This document shows, piece by piece, positions 60,434 through 64,000 of a stretch of 64,000 bases of DNA. The number at the start of each line of letters is the position of its first letter. Positions within the stretch are counted from its first letter, which is position 1. The position numbers and the translations under genes are program-made. Below the pieces are notes generated by a model that was not told the origin of the DNA, searched no databases, and saw only the letters and a program-made list of their open reading frames with translations. Source of the stretch: Bacillota bacterium (lineage in GTDB: Bacteria; Bacillota; Clostridia; Lachnospirales; Lachnospiraceae); assembly GCA_023392615.1 (NCBI GenBank), contig JAEVYT010000017.1, positions 372,001-436,000 on the forward strand, read 5' to 3'.

Positions 60434-61456
60434 ATGGGTTACAGGCTTAATCTGGAGCAGTTTGATAAATATTTAACAGAACTATCTGAGAACTATCAGA
60501 TTTTTGCACCGCAGCGTAAAAAGGGTAAGGGCTCCTTTTCAGATACAGATTTGATTAGTTATGGCCCGGTGACTTCCTTTAAGGAAATGGAGTTGCAAGA
60601 AAAATCGGCATATTCTCCGAAGGAAGTATTTTATCCGATTAGAGAGACATTATTTCAATTTTTTAATAACCAAATTATTGAACCTGAGATAAATACTAAA
60701 CCGGTTTTACTATTTTTGAGACCATGTGATATTAATGGAGTTAAACGTCTGGATGCGATGTTCTTAAAGAACGGACCGGAACAAGATTATTATTACTTAA
60801 GAAGACGCAAGCTTTTGAAGTTTGTACTGATAGAATGTATTAAAGGGTTTGACAGCTGTTTTTGTGTGTCAATGGATGCGAATAAAACAGATGAATATGA
60901 TGCAGCAATTCGTATCGAAGGAGATGAAATCCTTTGGAAAGTGAAGGATGAAACACTTGATCTTGACGCTCTAAAGCAAGGTACACTTGATGAGTTTGAG
61001 CCACAATTTATTCAGGAGAATAAGGTGAAGGTTAATATTCCACCGGTGGAATTAGTGACGAAGGAAACCTTTAATCATGACTTGTGGAAAGAATACACCT
61101 CCAGGTGTATCGGATGCGGACGTTGTAATACCGTATGTATTTCCTGTTCTTGCTATAGCATGCAGGATGTACAGATCAACAAGGAACAACAGATTGGTGA
61201 GCGCAGAAGAGTATGGGCAAGTTGTCATGTGGATGGATATACGGACATGGCCGGCGGACATCAGTTTAGAGATAAGAATGGCGATCGTATGCGCTTTAAG
61301 ACAATGCATAAAATTAATGATTTTTATAAGCGGTTTGGTTATCACATGTGCGTAGGATGTGGACGTTGTGACGATATCTGTCCGGAGTATATCTCCTTCT
61401 CAAAATGTATCAACAAACTCAATGAAATAGTGATGGAGGGTCAAAAAGATGAATAA
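60434..61456 (+). CDS. asrA: Anaerobic sulfite reductase subunit A
   Basis: A 340-residue iron-sulfur subunit. The C-terminal region has two 4Fe-4S sites: CIGCGRCNTVCISCSCYSMQD and CVGCGRCDDICPEY. The N-terminal part matches the AsrA/hydrogenase beta-type domain (RPCDINGVKRLDAMFL). It shuttles electrons in NAD(P)H-dependent reduction of sulfite to sulfide. AGGAGG precedes the ATG. It overlaps asrB by 8 bp. Confidence 0.95.
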   Translation: MGYRLNLEQFDKYLTELSENYQIFAPQRKKGKGSFSDTDLISYGPVTSFKEMELQEKSAYSPKEVFYPIRETLFQFFNNQIIEPEINTKPVLLFLRPCDINGVKRLDAMFLKNGPEQDYYYLRRRKLLKFVLIECIKGFDSCFCVSMDANKTDEYDAAIRIEGDEILWKVKDETLDLDALKQGTLDEFEPQFIQENKVKVNIPPVELVTKETFNHDLWKEYTSRCIGCGRCNTVCISCSCYSMQDVQINKEQQIGERRRVWASCHVDGYTDMAGGHQFRDKNGDRMRFKTMHKINDFYKRFGYHMCVGCGRCDDICPEYISFSKCINKLNEIVMEGQKDE

Positions 61457-62240
61457 CCCTTATTTACCAAAAGAATATAAAATTTTAGATATTAAGCCAC
61501 AGACGGATATTGATGTAACCTATAAGATTGCCTATGAAGGAAAACTAGTGGGGGGTCAATTTATGGAGATATCCATCCCGGGTGTAGGAGAAGCTCCAAT
61601 ATCCATCAGTGATTTTGATGATGCTTCAATGGATATGACGATTCGTAAGGTGGGTCGCTTAACTGATAAAATATTCGACCTTAAGGTTGGAGATTCTTTA
61701 TACATGAGAGGCCCTTATGGAAATGGTTTTGACTTGAATCAGTTTAGAGGTAAGGATTTAGTGATTATTGCGGGTGGAACCGGCCTCGCTCCGGTGAAAA
61801 ATCCGATCCGATACTTTGTAAATAACCCATCAGAAGTGAAGCAGTTAGAAATTATGTTAGGATTTAAAACGCCGAAGGACATTCTGTTTCCAGAGGAAAT
61901 TGCAGAGTGGGAAGAAAAATGTCATGTCTGTTTAACGGTTGACCAACCGGTGGAAGACTGGGATGGGAAAACCGGATTGATTACAACACATGTAAGCGGA
62001 CTGGATCTCAGTGATGTTAAGAATAAGGTGGCGATTGTAGTTGGACCGCCAATTATGATGAAGTTCATGACGCTGGAGTTAATTAAGAAAGGATTCAAAG
62101 AGGAGAACATATGGGTATCCTTTGAGCGTAAGATGAGCTGCGGTATTGGTAAATGCGGACATTGTAAAATCGACGAAACATACGTATGTCTGGAAGGACC
62201 CGTATTTAACTATGTGAAAGCAAAAAATCTATTGGATTAG
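61449..62240 (+). CDS. asrB: Anaerobic sulfite reductase subunit B
   Basis: A 263-residue ferredoxin-NADP reductase-type subunit: a flavin-binding barrel, the NAD-binding IIAGGTGLAPVKNPIRYF, and a C-terminal 2Fe-2S site in MSCGIGKCGHCKIDETYVC. It supplies electrons from NAD(P)H to AsrA and AsrC. GGAGGG precedes the ATG, which overlaps asrA. Confidence 0.95.
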   Translation: MNNPYLPKEYKILDIKPQTDIDVTYKIAYEGKLVGGQFMEISIPGVGEAPISISDFDDASMDMTIRKVGRLTDKIFDLKVGDSLYMRGPYGNGFDLNQFRGKDLVIIAGGTGLAPVKNPIRYFVNNPSEVKQLEIMLGFKTPKDILFPEEIAEWEEKCHVCLTVDQPVEDWDGKTGLITTHVSGLDLSDVKNKVAIVVGPPIMMKFMTLELIKKGFKEENIWVSFERKMSCGIGKCGHCKIDETYVCLEGPVFNYVKAKNLLD

Positions 62241-62249
62241 GAGGCACTT

Positions 62250-63227
62250 ATGAGTGTTAATAGAAAAGTAATAGCAAAAAATGCATACCGCATCACTAAG
62301 GTTAGAAATAAAACTGCTTTGAGAATCCGAGTGCCGGGTGGACATTTAGAGGCTAGATTTTTTCCGTTAATCGAATCCATCGCGAATGAATATGGAAATG
62401 GTACGGTTCATATTACAACGAGACAGGGTTTTGAAATTCCGGACATCGATTTCGATGCGATCCCGGAGATTAACCAAAAAATCAGGCCGATGATTGAAGA
62501 TTTGGGCTTGAATATGACGATTCGTGGAGAAGGATATCCGGCGGCCGGTACTAGAAATATTTCTGCCTGTATTGGCAACAGAGTATGTCCTTATGCAAAT
62601 AATGATACAACAAGAATTGCAAGAGATATTGAAAAAGCAGTATTCCCGCATGATTTTCATTTTAAAATTGCGGTTACCGGATGTCCGAATGATTGTATCA
62701 AAGCACATATGCAGGATTTTGGGATCATCTGTGTAACACAGCCACAATACGATGCCTCTAAGTGCATCAGCTGTGATGCCTGCGTAAAGAATTGTAAAAA
62801 GAGAGTTACCGGCGCACTTACGATGAAGGATTTCACCGTGGAAAGAGATGAGAAGCTTTGTATCGGATGTGGAGAATGTGTTTTGAAATGTCCGACGGGA
62901 GCTTGGACCAGAAGTGAGACAAAATTCTTTAACATGGTAATCATGGGCAGAACCGGTAAGAAGAATCCTCGACTAGCAATGCCATTTATCAAATGGGCGA
63001 CAGAAGATGTTATTATCCAAATTATAAAGAATACCTATCAGTTCGTTGATCGCTACATTGATCGTACTCTTCCGAAGGAGCATATCGGCTATATCGTTGA
63101 TCGTGTGGGATATCAGGTATTTAAGAACGAAGTGATGGAAGGAATTATATTGAACAAAGAAGCAAAGATAGCTAGAAATATTCAGTGGTCCGGGTATTGG
63201 CACAATAATAATGAGGAATTTCAATAG
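62250..63227 (+). CDS. asrC: Anaerobic sulfite reductase subunit C (siroheme)
   Basis: The 325-residue catalytic subunit binds siroheme and a coupled 4Fe-4S cluster through C107, C113, C145 and C149 (CIGNRVC and GCPNDC, the C-X5-C/C-X3-C pattern), and two ferredoxin clusters through C172-C182 (CISCDACVKNC) and C204-C214 (CIGCGECVLKC). It reduces sulfite to sulfide. It starts 9 bp after asrB with AGGAGGC upstream. Confidence 0.96.
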   Translation: MSVNRKVIAKNAYRITKVRNKTALRIRVPGGHLEARFFPLIESIANEYGNGTVHITTRQGFEIPDIDFDAIPEINQKIRPMIEDLGLNMTIRGEGYPAAGTRNISACIGNRVCPYANNDTTRIARDIEKAVFPHDFHFKIAVTGCPNDCIKAHMQDFGIICVTQPQYDASKCISCDACVKNCKKRVTGALTMKDFTVERDEKLCIGCGECVLKCPTGAWTRSETKFFNMVIMGRTGKKNPRLAMPFIKWATEDVIIQIIKNTYQFVDRYIDRTLPKEHIGYIVDRVGYQVFKNEVMEGIILNKEAKIARNIQWSGYWHNNNEEFQ

Positions 63228-63244
63228 GGTGAAGGAGGGATAGC

Positions 63245-63700
63245 ATGCAAGAGGTATTTTTATTAGAAGACTTACTGAATGTATTAATCGAACTGGAGAC
63301 TTTAGGGAATCAACATTATACGAAGATGGTTTCATTGACCCAAAACTCGAATTTGAAGTCCCTTTTTGAGAGGTTGGCAATTGAAGAAAATGCTCACAAA
63401 GAAATTTATAGCAGATACCTTGCAGAGAAGATTAACCTAGTAAGTAGTACTGCGACACAAGAGTATAAAGAATATATGGACTCCTTACTTAAGAATAATT
63501 TATCACTATTAAAATCCTCCGGTGAGGTAGAAGCATTTGATCAGGGATATGCGTTAGCAATTACTTTGGAGAAGGAAACAATTTTATTCTTAAATGAAAT
63601 GAAACAGATTATCTGCGAAGGATGTTATGAAGATATTGAGTTCTTATTAAATCAAGAAAGAATGCATTTAAGATATCTGTTGACCTATCAAGGTCAATAG
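63245..63700 (+). CDS. Ferritin-like/rubrerythrin-type diiron protein
   Basis: A 151-residue four-helix protein with carboxylate and histidine ligands in the expected places: E in ELETLGNQHY, EENAHKEIY, LEKETILFLNEM and NQERMHLRYLL. There is no rubredoxin domain, so it is an erythrin-like peroxide scavenger or a diiron oxidase. GGAGGG precedes the ATG. It lies 17 bp after asrC in the same operon and might protect the sulfite reductase from oxygen. Confidence 0.8.
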   Translation: MQEVFLLEDLLNVLIELETLGNQHYTKMVSLTQNSNLKSLFERLAIEENAHKEIYSRYLAEKINLVSSTATQEYKEYMDSLLKNNLSLLKSSGEVEAFDQGYALAITLEKETILFLNEMKQIICEGCYEDIEFLLNQERMHLRYLLTYQGQ

Positions 63701-63777
63701 ATTTCATAAGTTCAAAGAGTTTTATATGTTAGAGTGCTTAGAATTACATTTCATTAGATTGAAGTAGACACAAATCA

Positions 63778-63796
63778 CTGTCGGGAAGCCCGACAG
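63778..63796 (+). terminator. Short GC hairpin before the channel gene
   Basis: CTGTCGGG pairs perfectly with CCCGACAG around an AAG loop. No T tract follows; it may regulate or stabilise the mRNA between the diiron protein and channel genes. Confidence 0.5.
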
Positions 63797-63824
63797 GTTA
63801 TGATGAAAGGAAAAGGTAATCATT

Positions 63825-64000
63825 ATGTACGAAGAATTGGTAGATAAGATATCAGGCATTGGTCAGACTAAAGTAACAATGCTCAAAGAAAGTAAAGCAA
63901 AATATTTGATACTTTCCATGTTGGCAGGAATTTATGTTGGATTTGGTATTTTATTAATTTTTAGTGTGGGAGGCATGTTAGGTGATGCACCATATAAGAA
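63825..64000 (+). CDS. Formate/nitrite transporter-family channel, 5' part only
   Basis: The first 58 codons are in the window: an amphipathic start (MYEELVDKISGIGQTKVTMLKES) then the first FNT membrane helix (YLILSMLAGIYVGFGILLIFSVGG). GGAAAAGG precedes the ATG. In clostridia the FNT member beside asrABC is a hydrosulfide channel that exports the sulfide made by sulfite reduction, so that is the likely role. The remainder lies beyond the window. Confidence 0.82.
   Translation, partial: MYEELVDKISGIGQTKVTMLKESKAKYLILSMLAGIYVGFGILLIFSVGGMLGDAPYK

Overview
The window reads as a chromosomal segment of a low-GC, anaerobic, Gram-positive bacterium of the Clostridia. It resembles Lachnospiraceae such as Lachnoclostridium; this is a judgement from gene content and style, and no search was run. 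Supporting signs are AT-rich DNA, strong AGGAGG-type ribosome binding sites, frequent TTG/GTG starts, a clostridial asrABC sulfite reductase, FeoA-FeoA-FeoB iron uptake, and a DeoB/Pdp/BMP nucleoside salvage operon. I saw no rRNA, tRNA, CRISPR array or prophage. The only clear insertion sequence is an IS3-family element cut by the left edge.

Layout. 1-1029: partial IS3 element, minus strand. 1.2-4.6 kb: ECF sigma factor with a membrane anti-sigma-like partner, a DbpA-type RNA helicase and a small membrane protein. 5.0-14.4 kb: one long nucleoside operon, deoC-deoD-deoB-pdp-BMP lipoprotein-ABC ATPase-two permeases, followed by a convergent Crp/Fnr regulator. A near-perfect palindrome sits where a class II activator would bind at the deoC promoter. 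15.4-18.2 kb: a YczE-type membrane protein, a structured repeat element, and a fused radical SAM protein. 18.4-21.2 kb: pstS-pstC-pstA with four 11-bp-spaced Pho-box-like repeats but no pstB or phoU. 21.5-31.1 kb: DUF1295 protein, two-component system with FtsX-type ABC exporter, MATE pump, and Ca2+/cation antiporter behind a leader with an early terminator. 31.2-36.3 kb: a chemoreceptor-like protein with a C-terminal periplasmic-binding-type domain that topology places in the cytoplasm, then an ABC-2 exporter. 36.4-39.8 kb: CsoR/InrS-type metal repressor and a CbiM-CbiQ-CbiO nickel/cobalt ECF transporter.

The most unusual part is 40.4-51.5 kb. Two complete pairs of nitrogenase component-1-like proteins (NifD-like plus NifK-like) flank a cystine/organosulfur-type ABC transporter, a NifX/NifB-C-terminal-like protein and a cysteine synthase. 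No NifH, NifB, NifE or NifN is present in the window. The subunits keep the P-cluster cysteines and the cofactor-ligating cysteine of NifD but lack the cofactor histidine. I infer a nitrogenase-like reductase for a sulfur compound whose released sulfide (or thiol) is captured by CysK. The leaders before the first gene and before the solute-binding-protein gene share a small hairpin with compensatory base changes, overlapping a terminator, so a common RNA-based control is likely.

Downstream lie two radical SAM genes, a PNPOx-like protein, a WYL regulator, a DtxR-family repressor divergent from feoA-feoA-feoB, and DUF3793/DUF2325 genes. Three matching TTAG-N6-CTAA palindromes precede feoA, feoB and the DUF3793 gene and are probably the repressor's sites. 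The right end carries asrABC sulfite reductase, a ferritin-like diiron protein and the start of a formate/nitrite-type channel, a setting known in clostridia for sulfide export. The right-hand 24 kb therefore has a strong sulfur, iron and metal-cofactor theme.
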